Below, in pieces: positions 14,494-21,488 of a DNA stretch of 39,996 nucleotides (within the stretch, counting starts at the first letter, position 1; every line of letters starts with the position of its first letter). Origin of the DNA: an uncultured Eubacteriales bacterium. Lineage in GTDB: Bacteria; Bacillota; Clostridia; Oscillospirales; Oscillospiraceae. The DNA is taken from the NCBI GenBank assembly GCA_900548795.1, contig URLT01000003.1, forward strand, positions 1 through 39,996. The letters are read 5' to 3'. The translations under genes were made by a program, and so were the position numbers. Under the pieces are notes generated by a model that saw nothing but the letters and a program-made list of their open reading frames with translations, was not told the DNA's origin and did no database searches.

Positions 14494-15149
14494 GGAGCAT
14501 CCTCCGCAGCCGCCCGCAGATAAGCCGAGACCGATTTGCTCCTCAGCAGTCGCGGCAGGCAGAGCTCTTTGAGGGAGCAGGCGTTGCAGGCCTTCGTCGG
14601 CTTGACCTTCGGGGTGTGTCCCCGGCGATACAGCTCGTGCATTTCCGCAAGAAGCTCCCGAACCTGCGCGCGCAGCTCTTCGGAAAAGCGCACCGTCTCC
14701 CGGCGGCGAATCTCCCCGTAATACAGCGCGCCCTCCGGGATGTCGCAGCAGAGCATGGTTTCCAGACACATCGCCTGCGCGCAGAGCTGCAGAGTGTCGC
14801 CGGTGTCCTCCCTCGGCCGCCCGCGCTTGTATTCCACCGGGTAGGGCTGCCACAGTCCCTCCTTCCCGTCGAGCGGGATCCCGACCCCGCCGCGGTGATA
14901 TTCCAGCACATCGCACTGGCCGGACACGCCCAGCTCTGCGGAATACACGCTGACGCCCCGCGTGATGAATCGGTCGCCGCGCAGCTCCCGAAAGCCGACG
15001 TTGTGGGCGTTTTCGTGGAGAATGGCTCCGTCAATGGTGCGGAAATTCTCCGCCCATTGCTGCTCAATGTGGATCAGCGCCCATTGACGGCGGCAAAACT
15101 TAAAATGCTGCAATCCGGAAAGCATCAGCCAGTCATCGGGCTCGATCAT
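14490..15149 (-). CDS. cas4: CRISPR-associated exonuclease Cas4
   Basis: The 219-residue RecB-like nuclease has Cys19 (FKFCRRQWALIHIE) and the C-terminal Cys group C188, C191 and C197 (CNACSLKELC), which hold the [4Fe-4S] cluster. The nuclease residues are D80 (GQCDVLEY) and E106-x-K108 (PVEYKRGR). It trims prespacers and selects the TTC PAM with Cas1-Cas2. It overlaps the cas7 stop by one base (TAATG) and the cas1 start by four, showing a tight operon. Confidence 0.97.
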   Translation of the reverse strand: MIEPDDWLMLSGLQHFKFCRRQWALIHIEQQWAENFRTIDGAILHENAHNVGFRELRGDRFITRGVSVYSAELGVSGQCDVLEYHRGGVGIPLDGKEGLWQPYPVEYKRGRPREDTGDTLQLCAQAMCLETMLCCDIPEGALYYGEIRRRETVRFSEELRAQVRELLAEMHELYRRGHTPKVKPTKACNACSLKELCLPRLLRSKSVSAYLRAAAEDAP

Positions 15150-16033
15150 TATGATCTCCTTTCGCAGGATACGCCCTCCGGTAAGGCTTCGGAAACGGAG
15201 ACGATGTAATCACAATAACTGCGCGGAGCGACCACGTCTTCCTTGCGCCGGACAGAGACGGCGTCAAACAGCTTATACGACGGCGCATTCCCCAGCTCGG
15301 AATCGTGCTTGAAAATAATCAACTCCCGAACGGCCATTTTCCCGCGCGCAGCGGAATGGTCGTTTTCAAACATGTTGAGAATTGCCTCCCACAGAAGCTC
15401 CAGATCTTTTTCTGAGAACCCGGTGACCTTGCGCGCAAGATTGGCTGAGACGAAGCCCTCGGCACGGTAGAGCCCGTAAGGCACAATGTGCTTGCTGCCC
15501 ATTTCGGTCTGCTTGTTCTCGGCGTCGTTTTCGGTCGTGATCGCGACGCGCGTGATGGTGATGTCCTGCGGGACGATCGGGTCAACAGAGCGGGCAAAGC
15601 TGAGTTGAACCGGCCCACGCACCTGCCCACAATTGAGCTTTCCCTTTACAAAGGTCGTCATGACCGCGCCAAAGGTGCGCACATCATAAAAATGGGCGCA
15701 CATCCAGTCGCGAAGCTTTGCGTCGATGCCGGGGTCGGATTTTTTTGCCTTCGCAATGTCGGGGTCGATCCCGAGCGCCTCAATGGCCTGCCGGTCGCTG
15801 GAATTGAGCGGAACGCCGCCCTTGATGTAAATCCGATAGCCCTCGGCGTCCTCCTTCCGCGTCTCCACATAATTGCGGATCTTCCGTTTGAGGCAGACAT
15901 CGGTGACGAGTCCAAAGCCGGTCTCAGGGTCGACACGCGGCATATTCCCGGCATCCGGGTCGCCGTTTGGGTTTCCGTTCTCCACGTCAAAAAGGATCAC
16001 AAAATCATATCGGTTTCGAATCGCTTCACTCAT
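15149..16033 (-). CDS. cas7: Cascade backbone subunit Cas7 (Csd2)
   Basis: The 294-residue protein carries the Csd2 signature FVILFDVENGNPNGDPDAGNMP near the N-terminus and KIRNYVETRK after it. Multiple Cas7 copies bind the crRNA spacer and kink out every sixth base, so those positions do not pair with target DNA. That matters for the regulatory site upstream of this operon. The ATG at 16033 follows AAGGAGG. The open frame extends a little upstream, but that part overlaps the cas8c end and has no ribosome binding site. Confidence 0.97.
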   Translation of the reverse strand: MSEAIRNRYDFVILFDVENGNPNGDPDAGNMPRVDPETGFGLVTDVCLKRKIRNYVETRKEDAEGYRIYIKGGVPLNSSDRQAIEALGIDPDIAKAKKSDPGIDAKLRDWMCAHFYDVRTFGAVMTTFVKGKLNCGQVRGPVQLSFARSVDPIVPQDITITRVAITTENDAENKQTEMGSKHIVPYGLYRAEGFVSANLARKVTGFSEKDLELLWEAILNMFENDHSAARGKMAVRELIIFKHDSELGNAPSYKLFDAVSVRRKEDVVAPRSYCDYIVSVSEALPEGVSCERRS

Positions 16034-16037
16034 GGGA

Positions 16038-16400
16038 TTAGACCTCCTTATTCTTCTTCTCAAAACGTTTTTGGGTTTGGTGATAGTAGCCGATCTCGAA
16101 CGCGCCCTGCTCGGCCAGCGTCAAGCGTTGAGGGAAGGGCTGCGAAATGCGTCCGATCAGCTCGGCGAGCTGCCTGTCGTTATAAACCACGGCGCCGGTG
16201 TCCAGCTTTTTCAGATGCTTCTGCACGAGCTTCAAAAGCGATGGGAACACAATTGCCGGCGTCTCACAGGCAGACTTGAAGTATTTATCCTTAATGGTTG
16301 TGTTGATGCCGGGATTCGCTGCGGACTGGATTGCCTCTAAAACAGAGAACAGACGTCCGAGCACATAGGGAAGATAGGCAGATTGTTCATTCAGTTCCAC
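16038..16400 (-). CDS. cas11c: Internal in-frame Cas11c small subunit within cas8c
   Basis: Inside cas8c, on the same frame, AAAGGAGG (16416-16409) lies exactly 8 nt before a GTG at 16400. Translation from it gives 120 residues beginning (V)ELNEQSAYLPYVLGRLFSVL and ending with the Cas8c C-terminus. Separate translation of a Cas11 small subunit from the 3' part of cas8c is established for type I-C. The position, length and helical character fit. No other cas11 gene is present. Confidence 0.8.
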   Translation of the reverse strand: MELNEQSAYLPYVLGRLFSVLEAIQSAANPGINTTIKDKYFKSACETPAIVFPSLLKLVQKHLKKLDTGAVVYNDRQLAELIGRISQPFPQRLTLAEQGAFEIGYYHQTQKRFEKKNKEV

Positions 16401-17786
16401 AGTCAAGACCTCCTTTGGGCATGATTTTGTAACATTGCGTGTGTAATAGGCTTTTAGGATCGCAGCCTTGCCGCGCGTGACATCGCGCTCAGCGCGGATG
16501 CGAAGCGTCACGCCGTTGAGCAGGGTCGCCGGGTATCTCCCGCCGGTCAAAACCGTGCGGAGAAGATCGCCGGCAAGCTGCGGCGCGGGCGGGTCATATT
16601 TCCCGTCAGCGCGGATCAGATCCCAGAGCGTGAGACGCTTGCGAGGGTCAAAGGAAGGACGGATCATTTCCAGACCCTGCTCGTGCATACGGATATGCGC
16701 GGCGAACCGCCCGAGGCTGTCACGCAGGAAGAAACGCACGGACAGACGCGCGGCATTTGGTGCAAGCCCCAGAAAGTAAAGATGCTGATCGGGACGAAGC
16801 GTCTGATCGAGCCAGTCTGCCGACTCGCCGTTTGCGAGCTGCCGCAGAACGCGCCCGACGTCCTCCTCCCGAATGCCGGGGTCGTCCTGCGCGCCGAAGA
16901 GCGCAGCCATGCCGAGATCGGCGTAAGCCGGAGCAGGGTTTTCCGACCAGCAGACAACCGTTGTGTCGCCGAGCGTCTGCCGCTGCTCGCCGTCGGCCAG
17001 CAGCGCGTTCAGCGCCGTTGTATAGGCGAAGGCGGCATATTCGCCGACCGGTGCATTTGCGCCCTGCTCGCGTCCGTAAGAACAGAACGCGGGAGCGTTA
17101 AACGAGACTAGGCTCGCGCCGGAGCTTTGTGCGCCGCGAACGCCCTTGATCGCCGGATGCGTTCGCGCGATCGGCTCGGTCTTCCCGGTGATGAGGCATT
17201 GTGCGCGGACGGCATCCGGATCTCCGGCCTGATAATGCCGTTGCCATGCTGCCTGAATTGCCGGATCTTCCGTAACGGAGGCACGTTTCCCGTTATAATC
17301 ATAGCAAAACACAAGATTCGCGTTGCTGCAAAGCTCGCCCCAACGCTCCTTCAGGAGCGGGTGCTCCGCTGCCTGCTCCGGCTGCCACCGGTCGAAAAAT
17401 GCGAGCACCGCGTGGGCAGCCTTCGTGTCGACCTCGTCGAGCAGCTCATGATGCAAGGCGGCGCAGGCAGCGAAGCATTCCTTTGCGCGCGCGGGCTTTC
17501 CCTTATCGTCCGCGCCCAATATATAGGTCGCGTTATCACATAAGAAATTGGCTGCAATGCCGGATGAACGCGGAACATGCGCCGGGACGCACATTGCACC
17601 CGGTAAAAGCACCTGTTTTTTTCCGCGTGCTTGCGAATTGCGGTTGTCGACCACGTCGATCAGCGCACCGGAATCGTCGATCTCCAGCAGAAAGCTGACC
17701 TTGAAATCCCGATTCCAACCGGGCGCGGAGATCTTTCCCTGCTGCAGCATCGCCTCGTAATACTGATACAATGCCTGCAAGATCAT
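16038..17786 (-). CDS. cas8c: Cascade large subunit Cas8c (Csd1)
   Basis: The 582-residue protein begins MILQALYQYYEAMLQQGKIS and includes GKKQVLLPGAMCVPAHVPRS and CLITGKTEPIARTHPAIKGV, all typical of Csd1/Cas8c. It recognises the PAM (TTC in known I-C systems) and the start of the R-loop, and recruits Cas3. The start overlaps the cas5c stop by 4 nt; cas7 begins 4 nt after its stop. The C-terminal 120 codons can also be translated alone as Cas11c. Confidence 0.97.
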   Translation of the reverse strand: MILQALYQYYEAMLQQGKISAPGWNRDFKVSFLLEIDDSGALIDVVDNRNSQARGKKQVLLPGAMCVPAHVPRSSGIAANFLCDNATYILGADDKGKPARAKECFAACAALHHELLDEVDTKAAHAVLAFFDRWQPEQAAEHPLLKERWGELCSNANLVFCYDYNGKRASVTEDPAIQAAWQRHYQAGDPDAVRAQCLITGKTEPIARTHPAIKGVRGAQSSGASLVSFNAPAFCSYGREQGANAPVGEYAAFAYTTALNALLADGEQRQTLGDTTVVCWSENPAPAYADLGMAALFGAQDDPGIREEDVGRVLRQLANGESADWLDQTLRPDQHLYFLGLAPNAARLSVRFFLRDSLGRFAAHIRMHEQGLEMIRPSFDPRKRLTLWDLIRADGKYDPPAPQLAGDLLRTVLTGGRYPATLLNGVTLRIRAERDVTRGKAAILKAYYTRNVTKSCPKEVLTVELNEQSAYLPYVLGRLFSVLEAIQSAANPGINTTIKDKYFKSACETPAIVFPSLLKLVQKHLKKLDTGAVVYNDRQLAELIGRISQPFPQRLTLAEQGAFEIGYYHQTQKRFEKKNKEV

Positions 17787-18430
17787 GCAACCACCTCCGG
17801 ATCGGTGCAGTCAAGCACACCATGAACGAGCTTCGCGCGGAAAAACTGAGTCCGGATGTCCTGTGGATCGGAATAGTCCATGTCATACAGCATCCATCCG
17901 AGATCCTGCGTGAGGTCGACCGTCGGGATCGCACCCCCCTGCCATTCGCGAAGCTCAGCCGGAAACTCCCGGCAGCCAAAATAGGGCTTGTGATACCATG
18001 CTCCCTTGGCCAGTCGCCGGCGCAAAATATCCTGAAATTTTCCGGGGTTGTCGCTCGGCGCAGCTTGAGCAGTCATGTCAAAATGGCACTCGATGACGTA
18101 ATGAACCTTTTGCAGCAGCATGGCTGCGCGCTGTTGAATGTCCGCCGCAGTGTAAAGCGCAGGTGGGTCGACGTGCTTGGTGGCTGCGGAAAGCACGCCG
18201 GATGCCAGAAGTGTGGATTTGACCTCGTTGCGGCGAATGTTCGTGAAACGAATGGGACTTAATAAATAGATCCGATCGATCCGATATCTCATCCCCGGGT
18301 GCCAGAAGACGGCCTCGACCATGCCGCGCGCGGCCGACGGCGTGATCATATCATAGCTGACGCGTTCGGTCTTCATCTCCGGGCGCGAGAAGCAAGCAAA
18401 CTCGCCCCATGCCTCGATCAATATGGACAT
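17783..18430 (-). CDS. cas5c: Cas5c (Cas5d), crRNA-processing endoribonuclease
   Basis: The 215-residue protein starts MSILIEAWGEFACFSRPEMK and has the Cas5d RAMP features, including SYDMITPSAARGMVEAVFWH. In type I-C, which lacks Cas6, Cas5c cuts each repeat to leave an 11-nt 5' handle (here UGGAUUGAAAU) and stays bound to it. That same handle is intact in the solitary repeat at 20875-20910. The ATG at 18430 follows AAGGGGG. The gene lies 50 nt after cas3. Confidence 0.96.
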   Translation of the reverse strand: MSILIEAWGEFACFSRPEMKTERVSYDMITPSAARGMVEAVFWHPGMRYRIDRIYLLSPIRFTNIRRNEVKSTLLASGVLSAATKHVDPPALYTAADIQQRAAMLLQKVHYVIECHFDMTAQAAPSDNPGKFQDILRRRLAKGAWYHKPYFGCREFPAELREWQGGAIPTVDLTQDLGWMLYDMDYSDPQDIRTQFFRAKLVHGVLDCTDPEVVA

Positions 18431-18480
18431 ATGCGGCGACCCCCTTTCTTGCTTTTCATAGCTCTCATAGAAATCCCCCC

Positions 18481-20655
18481 TTATATGCAATATCCGATTC
18501 CGGTCTCAACGCGGAGCATCAAGCCGGTTTTTTCGTCATATTTGGACAAATCTTCCAAGATCGCCGAGCCGTCCGGCAGCACCGCGAGCGCGCCCGCGTC
18601 ATCCAACGCCCGAAAATGCGGCTCATAACAAGCAACGCAAAACAGCCCGAGCCGGCGCAGCAGCGACCGGCTGACGCCGCCCGTCCGAAGACGTTCGCAA
18701 AGCGCGCGCCCTTCCCCGATTGGGATATAGATCGATCTCGTCGGTGTTTCAATTAGATGAAAACGCTCAGCGATCTGCGCAAACGGCAGCATACAGCCGG
18801 AGATGCCGGTTCGAATAGACGGAAGGATCTGCTTTTTATCCAGCACGTCCGTCCCCTTGAGCCGAAACAGCTCGTCAAAATAGCATCCGATTGCCTCAGG
18901 AGAGGAAAGCTCGTCGTTGTGCCGCGCGGCGAATCGCGCTGCGCTGATGGGCTTAGCCATTACGGCCGGAGGGCGCTTTCCTTCCAATTGAAACGGATGG
19001 ACAAGGCTTTCCTCGGCAGGATTTTTCCCCTCACGATTGCAGCGCCCGGCTGTTTGCAGCAAGGAATCCAGACCGCACTCTTCCCGATATGCAGTCGGAA
19101 AATCCACGTCCACGCCCGCTTCGATCAAAGAGGTCGAGACAACGCGGCAAGGAAGCTGATTTCTGAGGCGGCCTCGGATCTCTTCGATCTGTTTCCGGCG
19201 GTCATGCGCACAGAGCATCGTCGTGAGGCAATAGCTTCCCTCAGCCGGGAGCGCGCAAAACAGCTCCTGTGCCGTGCTGCGCAGGTTGACCACGCAGAGC
19301 ACCTGCTCGTGTGAGCAGAGGCGCAAGCTTAACGCCTCCGGCGTGATCGTCCCGACCGGAGCGATCGTCGTTCGTTTCAGCGTCTGAAACAACGCAGCGG
19401 TGTCCGGGCAAAGCTCCCGAATGGGCAGCGAAAACCCGACTGACTCGAAAATCGGCTTCAGCGTTGGCTGCGTGGCCGTGCAGAGGACGGCAGTCGCGCG
19501 ATAATCGCGCACCAGCTGCGTGATCGCAGACAAGCAGGGCATCAGATAGTCCGGCGGCAGAGTTTGAGCCTCGTCGAAAATCAACACGCTGTTGGCCAGA
19601 TTATGCAGCTTGCGGCAGCGGCTGCTTCGGTTGGAATAGATCGACTCAAAAAACGCCACGGCGGTAGTCACAACGACCGGCGCATCGAAATTCTCGCTTG
19701 CCAATAGCTTTTTGTACTGCGCGTCCGTCATGTTCTCCGGCTCGGTCGTCTGATAGTCGACCCCGGCATAGTGCGCCAGCACATTTTCTTCCCCCAATAT
19801 TTCCGAAAAAACGGATACGGTCTGGTCGATGATAGAGGTATAAGGAATGACATAAATGATGCGCTCCTTTCCGGCAGCTGCGGCATGCTCCAGCGCAAAA
19901 GCAAGCGAAGAGAAGGTCTTCCCGCCGCCTGTCGGAACGGTCAGCGTATATAGCCCCTGCGGATATGCCGCGCCGCGCTCAAGGCAGGCGCGAAGCACAG
20001 CATTTCTCTGCCGCATCACGGCGATTTTCGTCTGTTTCTCGGCGGCAGCCGGCTTGTAGCTCAGATAATCCGCCGCTCTCCCCCTCACCCTCTTCAGCAG
20101 CGCCGGGATGGAGTCGTGCATCCCGCGCGGAGCAGCGGTGCCGTCCATAAAATTCTGCGTGTCTTGAAAATCCGCGTCGACCAAAGCCGAAAAGAGCATA
20201 CGTGTGTAAAAATCGTTTTGCAGAAGACCCTGCCCCAGCCACGACGGTCGCGAAGCAGTCGGAACAGGCAGCGCCCGCAGCGCATCCCGGTCGACGGGGA
20301 GTTCACGCTTCACGCGGCCAAAGAGCGTTGTATCCTCCGCCTTGTCGCCCCTTGGATGCCCGGCGTCAGGCAATCCGCCGTGATGCCCCGCAATCGCCAG
20401 CGCCACGGGCGCAGCCTGTCTTGCAAGCGCCTCCTTTGCCCCCGCCGTGGAATGGTCGACCGGCGGCCCGCCATGGAGCCGATTTTGAAATCCGGCCGTG
20501 AGCTTGCCCGCGTCATGCAGCCAGCCGGCAAGCCGGGCATCCTCCGACGCGCCAAAGCTTGCAGCGAACCGGGCTGCCAGCTCGGCCGTCCCGGATGCGT
20601 GCTCCGCGACCGTTTGCTTCCGACCGTCGCCGGCAATATGCGCAAGATATTCCAT
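18481..20655 (-). CDS. cas3: CRISPR-associated helicase-nuclease Cas3
   Basis: The 724-residue protein has an N-terminal HD nuclease domain (H19, H47-D48 in GWLHDAGK) followed by a superfamily-2 helicase: Walker A VPTGGGKTFSS near residue 240, the DEAQ box VLIFDEAQTLP near 359, CTATQPTL after it, and QTAGRCNREGK near 530. It degrades DNA unwound by target-bound Cascade. The ATG at 20655 is chosen because AAAGGGG lies 9 nt upstream; the frame extends 96 nt further but across the transcription start. It is the first gene of the operon and its promoter region contains the crRNA-like RNA target site. Confidence 0.97.
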   Translation of the reverse strand: MEYLAHIAGDGRKQTVAEHASGTAELAARFAASFGASEDARLAGWLHDAGKLTAGFQNRLHGGPPVDHSTAGAKEALARQAAPVALAIAGHHGGLPDAGHPRGDKAEDTTLFGRVKRELPVDRDALRALPVPTASRPSWLGQGLLQNDFYTRMLFSALVDADFQDTQNFMDGTAAPRGMHDSIPALLKRVRGRAADYLSYKPAAAEKQTKIAVMRQRNAVLRACLERGAAYPQGLYTLTVPTGGGKTFSSLAFALEHAAAAGKERIIYVIPYTSIIDQTVSVFSEILGEENVLAHYAGVDYQTTEPENMTDAQYKKLLASENFDAPVVVTTAVAFFESIYSNRSSRCRKLHNLANSVLIFDEAQTLPPDYLMPCLSAITQLVRDYRATAVLCTATQPTLKPIFESVGFSLPIRELCPDTAALFQTLKRTTIAPVGTITPEALSLRLCSHEQVLCVVNLRSTAQELFCALPAEGSYCLTTMLCAHDRRKQIEEIRGRLRNQLPCRVVSTSLIEAGVDVDFPTAYREECGLDSLLQTAGRCNREGKNPAEESLVHPFQLEGKRPPAVMAKPISAARFAARHNDELSSPEAIGCYFDELFRLKGTDVLDKKQILPSIRTGISGCMLPFAQIAERFHLIETPTRSIYIPIGEGRALCERLRTGGVSRSLLRRLGLFCVACYEPHFRALDDAGALAVLPDGSAILEDLSKYDEKTGLMLRVETGIGYCI

Positions 20656-20750
20656 ACTGACATTCCCCTTTAATACGAAGCCGAGTTCTCCGACCGAGCT
20701 TTTGTTGTTCAATTTTTTGTCGCGTTTTCCGGAATCTTTTGTACAATTCA

Positions 20751-20779
20751 ACTATACAATAAACAATAAAAAATGTCAA
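20751..20779 (-). promoter_or_regulatory. cas operon promoter
   Basis: On the minus strand TTGACA (20779-20774), a 17-bp spacer and TATAGT (20756-20751) make a strong promoter. Transcription would start near 20744, about 90 nt before the cas3 ATG. A/T-rich sequence directly upstream (20785-20813) looks like an UP element and coincides with the crRNA-like RNA target. Confidence 0.88.
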
Positions 20780-20794
20780 GTGGTAGATATATAT

Positions 20795-20816
20795 TTTTAT
20801 TACAAAATAAATAGAA
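20795..20816 (-). promoter_or_regulatory. PAM-flanked partial protospacer upstream of the cas promoter
   Basis: On the minus strand TTC (20816-20814), the type I-C PAM, is followed by TATTTATTTTGTAATAAAA (20813-20795). The spacer-like tail at 20911-20929 matches it at 16 of 19 positions, and the three mismatches fall at 6, 12 and 18. A full-length footprint would reach the -35 at 20779. This is the predicted site of Cascade-mediated autorepression. Confidence 0.7.
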
Positions 20817-20839
20817 GTTAAGAATCGCCGTCAACAAAA

Positions 20840-20868
20840 TTGCGTTTTTCCTTGGCCTTTGCTATAAT
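20840..20868 (+). promoter_or_regulatory. Promoter of the crRNA-like RNA
   Basis: TTGCGT (20840-20845), a 17-bp spacer and TATAAT (20863-20868) point away from cas3. The expected start, about 20873-20876, coincides with the first base of the repeat-like sequence, so the RNA would begin with the repeat itself. Confidence 0.75.
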
Positions 20869-20874
20869 GTCTAT

Positions 20875-20980
20875 GTCTCTTCCGGCTGTGCCGGGAGCGT
20901 GGATTGAAATTATTTCTTTTGAAATAATACAACGCCGGAGAACGCCTCAGCGGTTCGCAGAACCGCCGGGGCGTTCTTTG
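20875..20980 (+). ncRNA. crRNA-like regulatory RNA with a solitary type I-C repeat (CreR-like)
   Basis: About 105 nt, with no ORF. Positions 20875-20910 form a diverged CRISPR repeat: it begins GTCTCTTCCGGCTGTGCCGG and ends GAGCGTGGATTGAAAT, keeping the Cas5c handle unchanged. The stem is altered on both arms (CTTCCGGC / GCCGGGAG) so pairing is preserved, and the repeat is 36 nt instead of 33. A spacer-like tail starts at 20911, and a nested hairpin (20940-20946 with 20970-20976; inner 20950-20955 with 20961-20966) plus TTTG ends the RNA. The tail matches the cas promoter region next to a TTC PAM. Known CreR RNAs in other CRISPR types guide Cascade to repress cas genes; that role here is inference from sequence. 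Confidence 0.75.
20940..20979 (+). terminator. Terminator of the crRNA-like RNA
   Basis: GAACGCC (20940-20946) pairs with GGCGTTC (20970-20976), enclosing GCGGTT/AACCGC, and is followed by TTTG. The T-run is short, so termination may be incomplete. The hairpin would also define the 3' boundary of the guide. No gene or clear signal is seen from here to the MITE at 21106. Confidence 0.65.
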
Positions 20981-21105
20981 TGCTCGCGGGAAGTCTTTTC
21001 TCCCCTACTTCCGTTTTATCTGTAACGCGCAGTCAACCGCTTCAACTTTCGAATGTGATACTTTCGTAATTTCAGCAGCAGAAGCCTCTTCTGCCATTTA
21101 TACTA

Positions 21106-21266
21106 GGGAACCTCTGATTAAATCGCAAGAGTGGTCAGCGAGGGATTTTGTTCCAAATTGAGGTTTGGAAATCGCAGGAATACTTTGTGTATTTCAAGAT
21201 TTTCAAACCAATAAGTTGGGGCAAAAGACCCGCTGAGCGCCGCAGCCGATTTATTCAGAGGTTCCC
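21106..21266. mobile_element. 161-bp MITE, copy 3
   Basis: Third copy, with the best-preserved ends: GGGAACCTCTGATTAAATCG at the left and TTCAGAGGTTCCC at the right, flanked by TA. A further left-end sequence (GGGAACCTCTGATTAAAA) starts at 21269 right after the TA, as if another copy had been joined there and lost its right half. Beyond it, 21287-21380 holds nothing I can name. Confidence 0.88.
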
Positions 21267-21358
21267 TAGGGAACCTCTGATTAAAATAGTAATAATGATT
21301 CATACGACGCAGCCCGAAGGATGCCGCGAAAATTTGTTGCTTCGTGCCGAATTTTGCC

Positions 21359-21387
21359 TTGAAGCCGGTGGCTGCTCGTGGTATATT
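21359..21387 (+). promoter_or_regulatory. Candidate promoter of the giant-protein operon
   Basis: TTGAAG (21359-21364), 17 bp, TATATT (21382-21387; overlapping TATTAT) is the best promoter-like pair upstream of the 12-kb gene. A TATAAT at 21466-21471 is too close to the ribosome binding site to serve. Support is weak. Confidence 0.35.
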
Positions 21388-21488
21388 ATAGTAATGGATA
21401 TTTTGGCGCTTTCGGCGGCTTGTGAATGCCCCAACCGGCCGCAATTACTCTATACAAATGCTCTATATAATAGCAGGAGGATGAAAAA

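Noticed and set aside
20875..20980. Truncated second CRISPR array or tracrRNA
   Set aside because: There is one repeat only, with promoter and terminator fitted around it, opposite orientation to the array, and the locus is type I. The promoter match supports a regulatory RNA instead.
20875..21105. CreTA-type toxin protected by the crRNA-like RNA
   Set aside because: No small toxin ORF with a start and ribosome binding site is visible between the RNA and the MITE; the target at the cas promoter explains the guide better.
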